Below, in pieces: positions 47,850 through 58,876 of a DNA stretch of 64,000 nt. The position numbers and the translations under genes were made by a program. The notes under the pieces are model-generated. The model was not told where the DNA came from and searched no databases. It saw only the letters and a program-made list of their open reading frames with translations. This stretch comes from Anastatus disparis (Eukaryota; Arthropoda; Insecta; Hymenoptera; Eupelmidae), in assembly GCA_017163975.1 (NCBI GenBank), contig JAFFSR010000300.1, positions 513,501 to 577,500 on the forward strand. The letters are read 5' to 3'. Every line of letters starts with the position of its first letter. Position 1 is the stretch's first letter.

Positions 47850-49150
47850 TCAGTTAGTAAATTGTATCTCAAGAACTACTTGATGGATTTGCTTCTAATT
47901 TTGCATGGAATTTAGTTTTTTGACTAACTTGCTGGGAAGCTATTGATAATTGGTTCTTCTAGCGTAGTTTTCATTTTAGAGTTGTATAAAAAAAAAAAAA
48001 ATTCGATTTTTCATTTTTTTGTTTTTTTTTGTTTACTACTCGATGAATTTGCTTAAAATTTGCACGGAAATTATTTGTGATTGCCCAAACAAAATAAATT
48101 TTAAAAAACTGATTTTCTTAGCTTAGTTTTAATTTTAGAGCATTTTGAAATTTTTGAAAAGAATGTTTCTATTTATTAGGCCAATAAAATCTTAAAAACT
48201 ACTCGATAGATTTACTTCAAATTTTCCATACGATTCAATTTTTCGATCAACTGGTGCGGAAGCTATTAAGAATTGGTTTTCTTAGCGTAGTTTTTTTTTA
48301 AGAGTCGTTTTAAGAATTTTAAAAAACTTTCGATTTTTCATTTTTTTTTGTATTCTACGTAAACTACTCAAAGAGTTTGTTTGAAAATTTGTATGGAACT
48401 TAATTTCGACTGCCAAAAGTAGAAAAACTTTTGAAAACTGATTTTCTTAGCGCACTTTTAATTTTAGAGCTTTTTTAGAATTTTTTAAAAAATTTTTATT
48501 TTTAATTTTTATCTATTTTACGAAAACCATATGATAGATTTGCTCCAAAATTTAAATGCAAGTTATTTGCTACTGTCTGAAAAAAACAAGCTTTGGAAAA
48601 CATATTTTCTCAGAGCAGTTTTAATTTTAGAGCATTTTGAAAATTAAAAAAAAATTTTTATTTTTCATTTATTTTCTATTTTGTGTAAACCATACTATAA
48701 ATTTTCTCCAAAAATTTTGTACAATCAATACGATATTGTCTGAAAAAAATAAGCTTTTAAAAACTAATTTTCTTAGAGTGGTTACAATTTTAGAGAATTT
48801 TAAAGATTTAAAAAAAAAATTTCGATTTTTTATTTCTTATTTTTTTTATTTTACGTAAAGTACTCGACAGATTTGTTCTAAAATTTCCAGGGAAATCATT
48901 TACAACTGCCGAAAGAAGGGAAATTTTCAAAAATGGATTTTCACAGGGTAGTTTTAATTTTAGAGCATTTTTAAAATTTTGAAAAAGGAATTTTTAAAAG
49001 AAAATGTTATTTATTCAGCCAATTAGATCTCGAAAATTACTCTATGGATTTGCTTCAAATTTCACATACTATCTATGTTTTTGTATAAGTAGACGGGAAG
49101 CTATTGAAAATTGGTATTCATGAAGTAGTTTTTTTTATAGAGCCATAAAC
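47850..49150. repeat. ~163-bp degenerate tandem array, about 8 units
   Basis: The core CTACTCGATGGATTTGCTTC-like string recurs near 47,873, 48,034, 48,198, 48,361, 48,522, 48,685, 48,856 and 49,033. The spacing is 161-177 nt. Each unit also holds a TGGTTTTCTTAGCGTAGTTT-like string and a TTAATTTTAGAGCATTTTGA-like string. A GCTTTCTCATAGAGAAAGC palindrome precedes the array (about 47,651) and CTATGAGAAAGCATT follows it (about 49,441). Units are 25-35% diverged by eye. Not coding. Confidence 0.75.
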
Positions 49151-49776
49151 ATGAACTGTATTTATATATAAATATGATTGCATTTTATAAAGATTAGAAA
49201 TTTTGTTGTCATCATTCTTTTTATTACTACATTATATCATTTTTTCAATAGAACAAATTTTTTGTATTACTTGATGATTTAAAATAAATTATAAATGTTG
49301 AAAAAGCTAGCATATATGTTCGAAATTTATAAAGTAAAATGAGTAAAATTTATAAATGAGTAAATATTGATGTTAAACAATTTTTTAATATTAAAATCAC
49401 ATTTAAATAAATATAAAAAAATTAATGAAACTCAAAGAGCTCTATGAGAAAGCATTCCACCAAAGCATTTGGCAGCGTTTTTTCAACTCAACATTTGTAA
49501 AAAAAAGTCTCCCTCCAACGTGTCGCCTTTTTCAAATGAAAACCGACGTGTCGCCTTTTCCAAACGAAAAACGACGTGTATCCTTTTCCACGCCCAAAAC
49601 CGAGGTGTCGCCTTTTCCAAAGAAAAACGACGTGTATCCTTTTCCACGCCAAAAACCGAGGTGTCGCCTTGTTCCGCCAACCCGACGAGTTGTTCTTACA
49701 TATGTAATTTGTAATGTATTTAACATAAAATAATGAAAGTTGCATTCTCAATCTCCTTACAAGGGCGGCATATACT

Positions 49777-50250
49777 GTGGAAGATTTCTTATGTAGTGGG
49801 AAAGATTATTTTAGAATTGATGTTGATTTTGTTATTTTAGACAGTTTATTGATGGAATTAAAGAAAAGACGTAAGTCCTATGAAAACCACACCAAAAAAT
49901 TTAGATTTTTAACTAAATTAAAAAATTTAGATAGTAAAGAAGTCAACGATAAGGCTAAAGAAACTGCGATGACTTTGCTTAAGTGGATGAAAAAAAATTA
50001 TTCATGCACAATACACCCGAATATAGAAATTGCTCTTCGGATGTCTGTCTGTACGGCTATTTCGAATTTTTCGGGTGAAAGATTATTTTCAACTCTGAAA
50101 CGTATTAAAAATTATTTGCGCACAACTACAGGTCAAGAACGATTAAATGCTTTAGCTTTGTTAAACATAGAGAGTAAAATTTTAAATACTCTTGATTTTA
50201 ATGCTTCAATAAATAAATTTTCTGAGATTAAATGTAGACGCAAAAATTAA
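49777..50250 (+). pseudogene. hAT transposase, C-terminal dimerisation domain
   Basis: The open frame of 157 residues holds the most diagnostic hAT segment: FPNIEIALRM-like IHPNIEIALRMSVCTAISN (near residue 80), then FSGERLFSTLKRIKNYLRTT (near 104) and QERLNALALLNIES. This domain mediates transposase oligomerisation. It matches the N-terminal piece at 27,591 in strand and expected family (ZMYM1-like hAT). The catalytic core between the two parts is lost or scattered; none of it was recognised. The Met at 49777 is internal to the original protein, not a true start. Confidence 0.85.
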
Positions 50251-50258
50251 ATCATTAT

Positions 50259-50639
50259 GAGGAGGTCACGTATCTCTGTCCTTTTCTAATCAAAGAAATG
50301 ATTTTTTTACAAAAACTAATAACTTTATCAAAAAATGAAGAGAAAGCCGCATCTTTTATCAGAAAAAGCAATATTTTCTTTGATAAGAAAAAATTAATTT
50401 TATTGCTTCGTTCTCAAGAAAACCTTGAAAAACCAAATTGTCCACCCTAACCTCTATGATTTAAGTTTTTCAAGGTTTTCTTGAAAACGAAGCAATAAAA
50501 TTAATTTTTTCTTATCAAAGAAAATATTGCTTTTTTTATTACGAGATGCGGCTTTTTCTTCATTTTTTGCTAAAGTTATTAGTTTCTGTAAAAAACTCAA
50601 TTCTTTGATTAAAAAAGGACAGAGATACGTGACCTCCTC
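50259..50639. mobile_element. Foldback MITE, GAGGAGGTCACG ends, TTAA type
   Basis: GAGGAGGTCACGTATCTCTG at 50259 is mirrored at 50639, and the arms of about 180 nt pair with few mismatches (loop near 50,440-50,460). The right flank is TTAA, the left TTAT. It is the intact relative of the split MITE at 35540. It lies just after the hAT transposase stop. Confidence 0.85.
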
Positions 50640-50819
50640 TTAACAAGTAAAAATTTATAGATTTAATTTTGAATTCCCTTCACCTCCTTTTTTTTTCTTA
50701 GAGCAGTAAGAAGCCAATAAAATATTTTAATATTACAAGTTTTTTATTCACATTTCTTCTTTACTCAGGGCGACTTTTTTATAATAGCCTAGGGCGCCCA
50801 AAAGTCAAATCCGCCCCTG

Positions 50820-51375
50820 ACTACTACTACTACTATCCCATAGTAATGTCACAAGCTAAAATAAAAAATTTTTATTTTATATTTAAATGATATTGTTTTT
50901 AATATAAAATGTTTTTAAATTACGCACGCACATAAAAAACACATACACGCGTGCGCGTATACGCAGACAAATACTCACACGAGTGTTTGGACGCGTGAGT
51001 ACATAAATTCCGATTGACATAAATAATTTTAAAACGTAAAAGTTTATAAAATTTTTACAAATCGATAATTTATTTTACATAATTTTAAAATAAAAAATAT
51101 AAAAATTTATTACTATTACAAATAAAATTATAGAAATAATTTTGTTTTAAATTTTATAAAAAATTTATTATTTCTCAATTATATAAATAATTATTTTAAA
51201 ATCAAAACTCATAATTTTTACAAATAAAAAAAATAATTTAAAATTATATGAAAATTATATAAATGATTTTATGAATGAAAATTAAATAAATAATTTTTGT
51301 TAATAGTAATCCTATATTATATTAAAGTGAAACCACGTTTTTCCCCGGATCTCCGGTTCTCCGGTTCTCCACTTT
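50820..51375. other. Displaced Polinton flank and unassigned AT-rich DNA
   Basis: The ACT run (50820-50834) continues the serine-codon run cut by the hAT at 26,176, so the Polinton resumes here on the minus strand. A GC-rich patch with alternating purine/pyrimidine ACGCACGCAC and ACGCGTGCGCGTATACGC strings follows (50,925-51,000). Near 51,345 CCCCGGATCTCCGGTTCTCC includes a 5-bp stem and could be a transposon end. The Polinton terminal repeat should lie hereabouts but I could not define it. Confidence 0.4.
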
Positions 51376-52095
51376 TTTCAAATGTGTCTAATCTTTTTTT
51401 AATAAAAGTAGCAATTTTTTTTGGGTCTAATATTTTTTGGGCCCAATAATTTTTTCTTCTCTATATTTTTTGAGCCATATATTTTTTTGGGCCCAATAAT
51501 TTTTTCTTCTCTATATTTTTTGAGCATTATATTTTCTTGGGCCTTTTTTTGGGCCTAATATTTTCTTGGGCCTTATATTTTCTTGAGCCTTATATTTTTT
51601 TGGACTCATACATTTTTTTGAGCCTTATATATTTGTGGACCTTATATTTTCTTGAGCCTTATATTTTTTTGGACTTATACTTTTTTTAGGGCCTTATATT
51701 TTTTGGGCCCAATGATTTTTTCTTCTCCATATTTCTTAAGCCTTATATTTTTTTGGGCCAAATAATTTTTTCTTTTCTATATTTTTTGAGCATTGTTTTC
51801 TTGGGCCTTTTATTTTTTTGTGCCCAATATTTTTTGGGTCTTATATTTTCTTGGGCCTTATATTTTTTTAGAACTTATACTTTTTTGGACCCAATAATTT
51901 TTTCTTCTCTATATTTTTTTAGCCTTATATTTTTTTGTGCCTTTTATTTTTTTGAGCCCAATAGGGCCTTATTTTTTCATATTTTTATATAATATTTTAT
52001 ATAAAAATATATCTATATTTTTATCCTAATTTTTTGGGCTTTATTTTTTCAGTCTTTTTTTGGGTCATTATTTTCTATTTAATTTTTGGGCTTAA
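51376..52095. repeat. T-rich degenerate satellite with GGGCC motif, copy 2
   Basis: Same kind of units as at 29.1-30.2 kb (for example TATATTTTCTTGGGCCTTA and TTGGGCCCAATAATTTTTTC), some arranged in 70-80 nt higher-order repeats. Here it is downstream, on the minus strand, of the complete helicase end of Helitron 2. The frame at 51753-51992 is repeat translation. Confidence 0.8.
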
Positions 52096-52500
52096 TTAAT
52101 AATTTATCTAGTCATTCAAATGGTTTTTCTTCTCACTCTTTCTCATGCTTTTTCTCGCATTCCCTCGTCTTGCTGCCTTACGCTTCTTTTTGTTCTCCCA
52201 TGCATTCTCTTTCTTTTTGTCTCTTGCTGTCTTTTTTGCTTGCCGTTGCTTTTTGTTTTTTCTTTGTTTTTTTTCTTACTCTATTTTGCTCTTCTGCTTT
52301 TTTACAGCTTCCTGCATTTTTGTCCTCTCTTGCATTTTTATTTTTTACTCTAATAAAGCATTTCATCTAAGCCTGTTATTTTTGAAAGGATTCTTCAGTG
52401 GAGCGTTATTTTTAAATTTTTTTATAACAGGCTCCGCTCTAGATGCTTATTTGCACAATATTTAGCAATAATTATTGAGCAGTTGATTTGACTGTGTATC
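52096..52500. other. Pyrimidine-rich strand-asymmetric region
   Basis: Long T/C-rich plus strand. All three plus frames are open and hydrophobic, and the minus frame is Lys-rich (52178-52366). Such simultaneous openness is a composition effect; I do not call a gene. It may be the far 3' part of Helitron 2. Confidence 0.4.
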
Positions 52501-52507
52501 TTTATGT

Positions 52508-52679
52508 GCAGCCAGTACAACAGCGCATCCCCATATGCAGCCGATTCAACAGCGCATCACCATATGCAGCCGATTCAACAGCGCATCCCAATATGCAGCC
52601 GATTCAACAGCGCATTCCCATATGCAGCTGATTCAACAGCGCATTCCCATATGCAGCCAATTTAACAGCGCATCCCCAC
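52508..52679. repeat. 29-bp minisatellite, about 6 copies
   Basis: GCAGCCGATTCAACAGCGCA plus TCCCCATAT repeats with an exact 29-nt period at 52508, 52537, 52566, 52595, 52624 and 52653, with one or two changes per unit. GC-rich relative to flanks. It is head-to-tail without spacers, so not CRISPR. Confidence 0.95.
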
Positions 52680-52967
52680 ACAGAAAGAAATTTGGCATTG
52701 GGAGATTTTAATGTCTTTTAAAATACTAAATGTGATTATAACTAACATTACTATTGTTGAATTTGTAAATAAAATAAGTGGTAATTTTTTACTTCGACGT
52801 TCCTTGTAATACAGGATTCAATGTATACGGTATTTCAAAACTTCTTGTAATGGTATATTACAATTTTTAGAAAAACGCGTTACCGAATTCGAAATATATT
52901 ATTTGAATTGTGTCTTGATCATTCTTATTTTCTCCGTTGACTATTGCGCTTTTGCTTAAAAATAATT

Positions 52968-54585
52968 TTAAATTATTTTTATGTTTTGTCCATGACTGAA
53001 AACGGGTGATGGCAAATATATACCAACTTTTTCATGAGATTGTCCTTGGGATTTATTGATAGTCATTGCAAAACCTAATCTAATAGGAAACTGTTTTCTT
53101 TGCATGTTAAAAGGAGCATCTTCTTTAGATGGAGATAAAATTATTCTTGGAATAAAAACTAATTTACCTTTGTTTTTTTTCAGTGAAGAATTTGAAAATA
53201 TAGTGAACTGCTTAAAAACTAGTGGGGCCAACTAGTTTTTCTGCTTGCAGAAATTTCTTTAAGAACTGCTGATATAATGACGTTTAACTTCTTAAAAACT
53301 TCTTGCTAACCATTATGAGCTTATGACATAACTACAGACAAGTATAACGCGGAAAACTACTTACATAAAGTAGTTCCACCACTTACAACTACTGCAACTT
53401 ATGCTCTGATATCGTGTAGTAGTTTTTTAGTAGTCGCAAAAATACTATTACTAAACAATAGTTAATACAATAGTTTGTTAGTAGTCATTAAGAAGTTATT
53501 CGATAGTTAACTTATAGTTTCGCCCAGTAGTTTAGCAAGTAGTTTAGGTAGTAGTTATCTTCCGTAAGGGAAAGTCCATCATTTACATTCAAATTTCTCA
53601 AAAGAATTATAACAGCTCCTACTTTTAAATGTAATTTATGTGGTGGAAGTCCATTAGGAATTGACGTATTTAAAAATTCTGTAGGTAATATAACATCTAA
53701 ATTTTCTTTGTTATCATCTTCGGCTGTATCAATACTTAAATATTCAACATAGTCTCCTTCTATTATATTCGAAACGTCGTTATTGATTTGAATAACATCA
53801 TTATTTTTAGGAGCCAAAATAACTTTATCTAGATTTTCACTATTTATTTTTATTTTATTTACAAATATTTCTTCGACAAGATGTTCTCTAAAGATAAGAT
53901 TTTCTGGTATAGCACTTAGTTCATTATCATCTTCAAAAAGATTACGACGTTTTCCTTCTCTGATATCTAATAACCATTGTTTGAAATTATTATCATTATC
54001 TGAAACTCGCAGATTTTCACTTAATGTCGTACGCATAAAATTTTGCCATAATAAACTAAATTTAACCGAATTTTCTATAATATTAAAATGACTTCCATGT
54101 CGAACAATTGGTAAAGTTTGCCTAAAATCTCCTGATACAATTACAGTTTTACCACCGAAGGGTTGGTGTTGTACATCGCATAAATCTTGAAAAAGACGAT
54201 CAACTGCCTCAAAAGCAAATTTGGAAGTCATAGATATTTCATCCCAAATTATTATTTGTGTTTCCTTTAATTTTTTTCCTTCTACAGAGTTAGGCTTAAT
54301 ATTACATAATGTGTAATCTGTTATATTCAACGGTAGTTTAAATGTTGTGTACACTGTTTTTCCATCAATCAACGAATTCGCTGCGATACCTGTCCAAGCA
54401 ACACATAAGTAACGTATATTATTATATTTAAAATAAGTTATTAAAACGTTAAGTAAATAACTTTTTCCTGATCCACCTGGTCCATCAATAAAAAAACATT
54501 TTTGTTTTTTTTTATTTAAACTTTTTATAGTAGAGTCAAATATTTGTCTTTGTTTCTCTTTTACGGAATTTATTTTTGTTTCCAA
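52968..54585 (-). pseudogene. Helitron 2 PIF1-family helicase, split by an insert
   Basis: It unwinds DNA for rolling-circle transposition. The first part (54585-53573) is open for about 340 codons: KEKQRQIFDSTIKSL, Walker A GPGGSGKSY (near residue 36), AWTGIAANSL, Walker B IIIWDEISM (near 113), GGKTVIVSGDFRQTLPIV (near 145), and LSENLRVSDN. The second part (53231-52968) carries [16 protein letters not shown] and [21 protein letters not shown], the final helicase motifs. About 340 bp of inserted, non-coding DNA separates them. This is the best-preserved helicase in the window; Walker A is intact here but altered in copy 1. In the original, helicase and Rep were one protein. Confidence 0.87.
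53232..53572. mobile_element. Insert in Helitron 2 helicase, AGTAGTT-rich
   Basis: The helicase frame stops matching at 53,573 and resumes at 53,231. The DNA between is non-coding and rich in AGTAGTT and ACTACT strings on opposite strands, as in a degenerate palindromic MITE. The ends are unclear because Helitron 1 is truncated here and gives no empty site. Confidence 0.5.
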
Positions 54586-54589
54586 TTCA

Positions 54590-57500
54590 TTTAGAATATC
54601 ATCATTATAATTTAAAATTGTTTCATCATCATTATCTTCTATGTATGTGCTTATGTTAGGTAAATTAAAATCATTTAAAGAAACTCCATTGATATGTAAA
54701 TTTCTTTAAATAACATTCAATGCCAATATTTCGCCTATATCTTTTTCGTATTTAGGATGATAAAACTTATCTTCATATTTTTCGTATAAATCTCGTGTAT
54801 TAATGGGATTATGAAAAATGCAAATAAGAGCGAATAATTCACAAAGAGCATGAGGGAATTCTGTTAACGATGCTTCCTCTAAAGATCGGTCCCATTCTTC
54901 ATCTTCATTAATTAATTGTTTAGCTTAAGCTGCTTCATAAAACGAAGTATATATTACATTATCAATAGTACGTAAATCTTCAAAAGATGTGGCGTCTTTA
55001 ACATGTAATAGTAATAATCTAATAAAGTAGCGTTCTCTATCTTTTGGATTTACCAAACACATTCTACTAAGTATTGGTTTCCTTATTTTTTTTCTTTTAT
55101 TCCACTTTTTTAGTTTTTTGTCAAATGTAAAAATATGCGGTATTTCTGTATACAAGTAATCTCGAGCTTCTAAATCTTCTCGGTTCAATTCGAAATATGC
55201 TGTTAATGTTGTTCCCACATTTTTCTGCATGATCGTTTCTTCTTTTCCTTCTTTAAAAAATACATTTTGTTGATTTCCTTCATGAACGCTTAGTCTTTTT
55301 ATAGTATGTGAAATAACATGTAAAGGATATTCTAATAATCTGTGCATTGCTTCAGGCGGACATAAATATCGTGTATTTATGTATTGTTGTATTTCATCAT
55401 ATTCATATTCAACATTTTCATTATTGTCATTTTGAAAAGTGTCTTTCTTTTCTGTTTGGAAATCAATATTCACTTCGCGTATTTTAATGTATGCACAATC
55501 ATGACCTTTATAACAATATTTAAATAAATATTTAATGCATTGTACAGTGGGACATACTTCTACGTTTATATGTGCATTAAATTTTAATAATAAGTAAGGA
55601 TTATAAGGAACAACAAATCCATTATCTGCTACTCTTTCTGTAAATTTATTCTTAAAAATTATTTCGACGCCATCATTTTTACGTTTGTATAATGGATAGC
55701 CATTGGATTTAAATACTGTTGAATCATTAAGGGGAGACACAAGTAAAACACACAAAAAATGAGGTTTTTTAGTTTTAACTTTTGATCCGGAGCACCTACA
55801 ATGTTATCCATGCGTAATGTTGTTCAAAATCAGCTAAAGAATCTATAAAAAAATTTTTAGCTCGAAATATTAAAAACTGTAGAACTAGTTCCATTTTAAG
55901 GCTTCCTCATTTATCACTGAATCGAGCAGTCGTTAAAATGGAACTAGTCCCACAGTTTTTAATATTTCGAGCTGAAAATTTTTTTATAGATTCTTTAGAT
56001 GATTTTGAACAACATTACGCATGGATAACATTGTAGGTGCTACGGATCAAAAGTTAAAACTAAAAAACCTCATTTTTTGTGTGTTTTACTTGTGTCTCCC
56101 CTTAAATTTTTTTCGGAAACTTTTTGTACATTGTTTCGTATTTTCATCCATACATGGACAATTTATATTTTGCATACCACAGGGACCGTGTATCATAAAT
56201 TGCTTAACAATACTATATAATTTCGGATAAATATCTTTATTTGGGATATCTGCACTTATTATTTCATCAACTTTTTCGAGAGTGTTAATTTTATCATTTT
56301 TATCTAAGAATAATAACATATGCATATGTGGTAATCCTCGTTTTTGAAATTCAATTACGTAACTATACGCAACACATTTAAATGCTTCCACTTTTTGATG
56401 AAATACTTTTGTTACAATATCCGGCCTATCTATTGAATTTTCATAATTTTCCATGTTTTCAATTATTTCTTTCCAATGTGGATTACACGTTATAGTTAAA
56501 AAAAAGGTAAGGTTTACCATGATAATTTACAAGTGTCATTGAGTCTATGTAATTTTGTTTCATAAATCGTGGACTGCCTGTAAAATTTGATGGTAATATG
56601 ACCATTTTTCCAATTTTTGACGATTCTAATTCTTTTTTGTTATGTAAATAGTCCATTACTCCTTTTTAACAATTACTTCTTAATATATTTTGATTTTTTC
56701 GTATAAAATATAATCTAGTGGTTTTAACTTTTACAAATGCATCAATGATTGCCTGATGAGATATTTTTCCTAATGTGAGGTATGGATTAAATTTATTACT
56801 AATACTAAATCTATAATTATAAAATTGCAAATTTGAAATATTAGTTTTTTCAAATTTACTTTTCATATTTGGCATTCATCCATAACCACCATTAGGATAA
56901 ATTAGCGGATATGTCATAGGATCTGTATGTTTGCTAATTGTTGGTATACTTATTGGTTTTTCATACTTAGAGTAAATGACAATATCACGTTCGATAGGAG
57001 GAAGATCATCTTTTCCAACATATACTATCGCGACTTCATTACAGGTAGGTACATTATATCTATTTTCATCCAAATTGTTATTGCGGACAATAGACATTGT
57101 AACTGTTCTTTGAGGACAATTAATTTTTGCACATCGTTGTAGTTCTTCTTTTTCTACTTCATGCATTATTTCATAGGCTTTTGCATAAGGGTTAATGTTT
57201 CTTATCAAATTATCTAATTCTTTCAATAATACTAAATTTGTATTGAATTTATTACGTTCAATCGTTGCAATTTCATTATCTTAAACATATAATTGTCCAT
57301 ATTTACGTGCTTCATCTTTATTAGGATGCAAATCATACACATTATGATAAATTTGTCCACATATTTTCATAACTTGTAATTCTTTACCTGTCAATTTATA
57401 AAAATTAGCACTAAAACTTGCGAACGCTAAAGCATTATTGTATAATTTTACATTTTGTCGAAAATCAATACCTCCTTTTGTACGTTCGGTTGCTAAAAGT

Positions 57501-57760
57501 TTTAATCGTTCTGGGTAAGGAGGATTGTCTAACAATTCCACCTTACCTTTATAACAACAATTGGAGGAATCTTTACTTTCACTATATTCGAAAGCAAAAT
57601 GCTTTGCATCACAATAAACACATGTATGTGTCATGGAGCCAATGTAATTTTCAGATATAACATTTTCATCAAAATATATATTTGCAATACAACCAACGAG
57701 TTTAGAATTAATTTTTTCTGCTAGAACTTTTTCATTCAATTTCTTTAATTTTTTTCCCAT
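54590..57760 (-). pseudogene. Helitron 2 Rep (HUH) protein, decayed and interrupted
   Basis: This would nick and join DNA in rolling-circle transposition. From 57760: NEKVLAEKINSKLVGCIA, the Cys motif CVYCDAKHFAFEYSES with NCCYKGKVELL (57,620-57,530), SIVRNNNLDENRYN (57,100), LTITCNPHWKEI (near 56,500), the HUH motif RGLPHMHMLLFL (near 56,325), CPCMDENTKQCTK (56,150), the Rep tyrosine region KYLFKYCYKGHDCAY (near 55,520), LCPPEAMHRLLEYPLH and NPKDRERYFIRLLLLHV (55,040). Breaks occur at 57,280, 56,875, 56,520 and 54,925, plus the MITE at 55731. It lies upstream of the helicase in the same strand and would be fused to it. Confidence 0.85.
55731..56101. mobile_element. TTAA-flanked foldback MITE in Helitron 2 Rep
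   Basis: GGGGAGACACAAGTAAAACA at 55731 is mirrored at 56101, with arms of about 160 nt nearly perfect and a short loop near 55,900. TTAA flanks both ends (55727-55730, 56102-56105). Helitron 1 at the same site (about 32,175) reads ATTATTAAATTTTC without the insert. This is a clean piggyBac-type footprint. Confidence 0.92.
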
Positions 57761-58230
57761 TATGTCCTTAATTTTATTATTTTTTTGTTTATCATGACAT
57801 TACAATTATTATTTTTATTTTCAATATAATAATTCATGTCTTCAATTTTTAATCGTCTACACTTTATAAGTAACGTTTTTAATTGATAAGAATCATATTT
57901 ATATTTTCGTTTTCTCTCATCTGTTGGTTTATGCATTCCAATATTATAATTAAAATGTTGAAATTGGTAAAAATCATTATTCATTTGCGTTTTGTCAATA
58001 ACATCTGAAATTTCCAATTATTGATCGTCAATTTTTTCAATTATTTCCATTTTATCATATTCAACATAATGTTCATTTTATAATTTTCTATAAGTTTTTC
58101 TTTTGCGTAATGCTTCCTTTTCACGTAGCTGTTTCAATTCATCAGTACTTATATTTTGAATTGATTTTACTTTTGCTATTCTATTTTTTTCTAATATTTT
58201 TTCATATTTATGTGATTGTTCTTTTTTTTA
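57760..58230 (-). pseudogene. Helitron 2 N-terminal charged region
   Basis: The minus strand at 58017-57760 encodes an 85-residue piece rich in Lys, Tyr and Asn (PTDERKRKYKYDSYQLKTL). The matching piece in Helitron 1 is at 34124-34588. It links the charged repeats to the Cys-rich domain. Frames are broken around 58,020-58,200. Confidence 0.5.
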
Positions 58231-58234
58231 ATTT

Positions 58235-58875
58235 TATATAAGCTTCTTTCTTTCGTGAAGCCTAATTCGTACGTATTTGTTCCAATTCACCATTACTTTT
58301 TTTCCTTTGATTCCATTTTGGTTTTCTTATTATTTTTTAACTTTTCTATATATATATATATATATTTGGTTCAGAATATTTTGATTTTATATAAGCTTCT
58401 TTCTTACGTGAAGCCTCACTCGCACGTATTTGTTCCAATTCATCATTACTTTTTTTTCTTAGGATTCCATTTTGGTTTTCTTAGTATTTTTTATCTTTTC
58501 TATATATTTATTTGGTTCAGAATCTTTCAATTTTATATAATCTTTTTTCTCACATGAAGCCTCATTCGCACGTATTTGTTCCAATTCATAATTACTTTTT
58601 TTTTCCTTGGATTCCATTTTGTTTTTTTTTTAGTGTTTTTTAACTTTTCTATATGTTTATTTGGTTCAGAATCTTTTAATTTTACATAAGCTTCTTTCTT
58701 ACGTGAAGTCTCATCAAAACGTATTTGTTCTAATTGATCATTACTTTTCATTTTCTTGAATTCTAATTTCGTTCTCTTAGTATTTTCTAACATTTCTTTA
58801 TATTTATTTGGTTGTTCCGTTTTCATTTTTAAATAAGCTTTTTTCTTTCGTAAAGCATCATTGACACGTTTTTGT
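58235..58875 (-). repeat. ~147-bp tandem repeats coding charged helices, Helitron 2
   Basis: Cores like TTACGTGAAGCCTCACTCGC plus ACGTATTTGTTCCAA recur at about 58,252, 58,408, 58,552, 58,703 and 58,849 (spacing 144-156 nt). The open minus frame 58533-58826 shows the product: about 49-residue units with LENTKRTKLEFKKMKSND- and EQIRFDETSRKKEAY-like segments. It is the counterpart of the array in Helitron 1. Confidence 0.75.
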
Positions 58876-58876
58876 T

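Larger units (their letters stand above)
46514..49687. mobile_element. Element with 57-bp repeats in its inverted termini
   Basis: The left arm begins CGTCGGGTTAGCGGAACAAGG (46514) and the right arm ends CCTTGTTCCGCCAACCCGACG (49687). The arms (about 46514-46725 and 49473-49687) are inverse copies. Each is built of nearly three 57-bp units like GGATACACGTCGTTTTTCGT followed by TTGGAAAAGGCGACACCTCGG. AGTT occurs just outside both ends (46510-46513, 49688-49691), a possible 4-bp target duplication. The inside holds a foldback, a TG tract and a ~163-bp tandem array but no transposase. Confidence 0.7.
26177..50819 (+). mobile_element. hAT element enlarged to 24.6 kb by nested insertions
   Basis: The left end CAGGGGCGAATTT and the right end AAATCCGCCCCTG are imperfect inverted repeats of hAT type. 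The flanking octamers are ACAACTAC (26169-26176) and ACTACTAC (50820-50827), an 8-bp duplication with one mismatch, as hAT elements make. The transposase start (27,591) and its C-terminal dimerisation domain (49,777-50,250) share strand and order, so they belong to one element. Roughly 21 kb of other elements separate them. Without these, the element would be about 3.5 kb, a normal size. Confidence 0.8.

Noticed and set aside
49425..49751. Five overlapping frames on both strands with FVWKRRH-like repeats
   Set aside because: The 57-bp terminal repeats have a length divisible by three, so frames remain open by construction. Not genes.
52086..52465. Three overlapping hydrophobic plus frames and a Lys-rich minus frame
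   Set aside because: All arise from a pyrimidine-rich strand; no family resemblance.
52508..52679. CRISPR-like array (29-bp repeats)
   Set aside because: Units are head-to-tail without spacers, and the context is a eukaryotic transposon. It is a minisatellite.
56021..56230. Plus-strand frame across the TTAA foldback edge
   Set aside because: Half MITE arm, half antisense of the Helitron Rep; no independent support.
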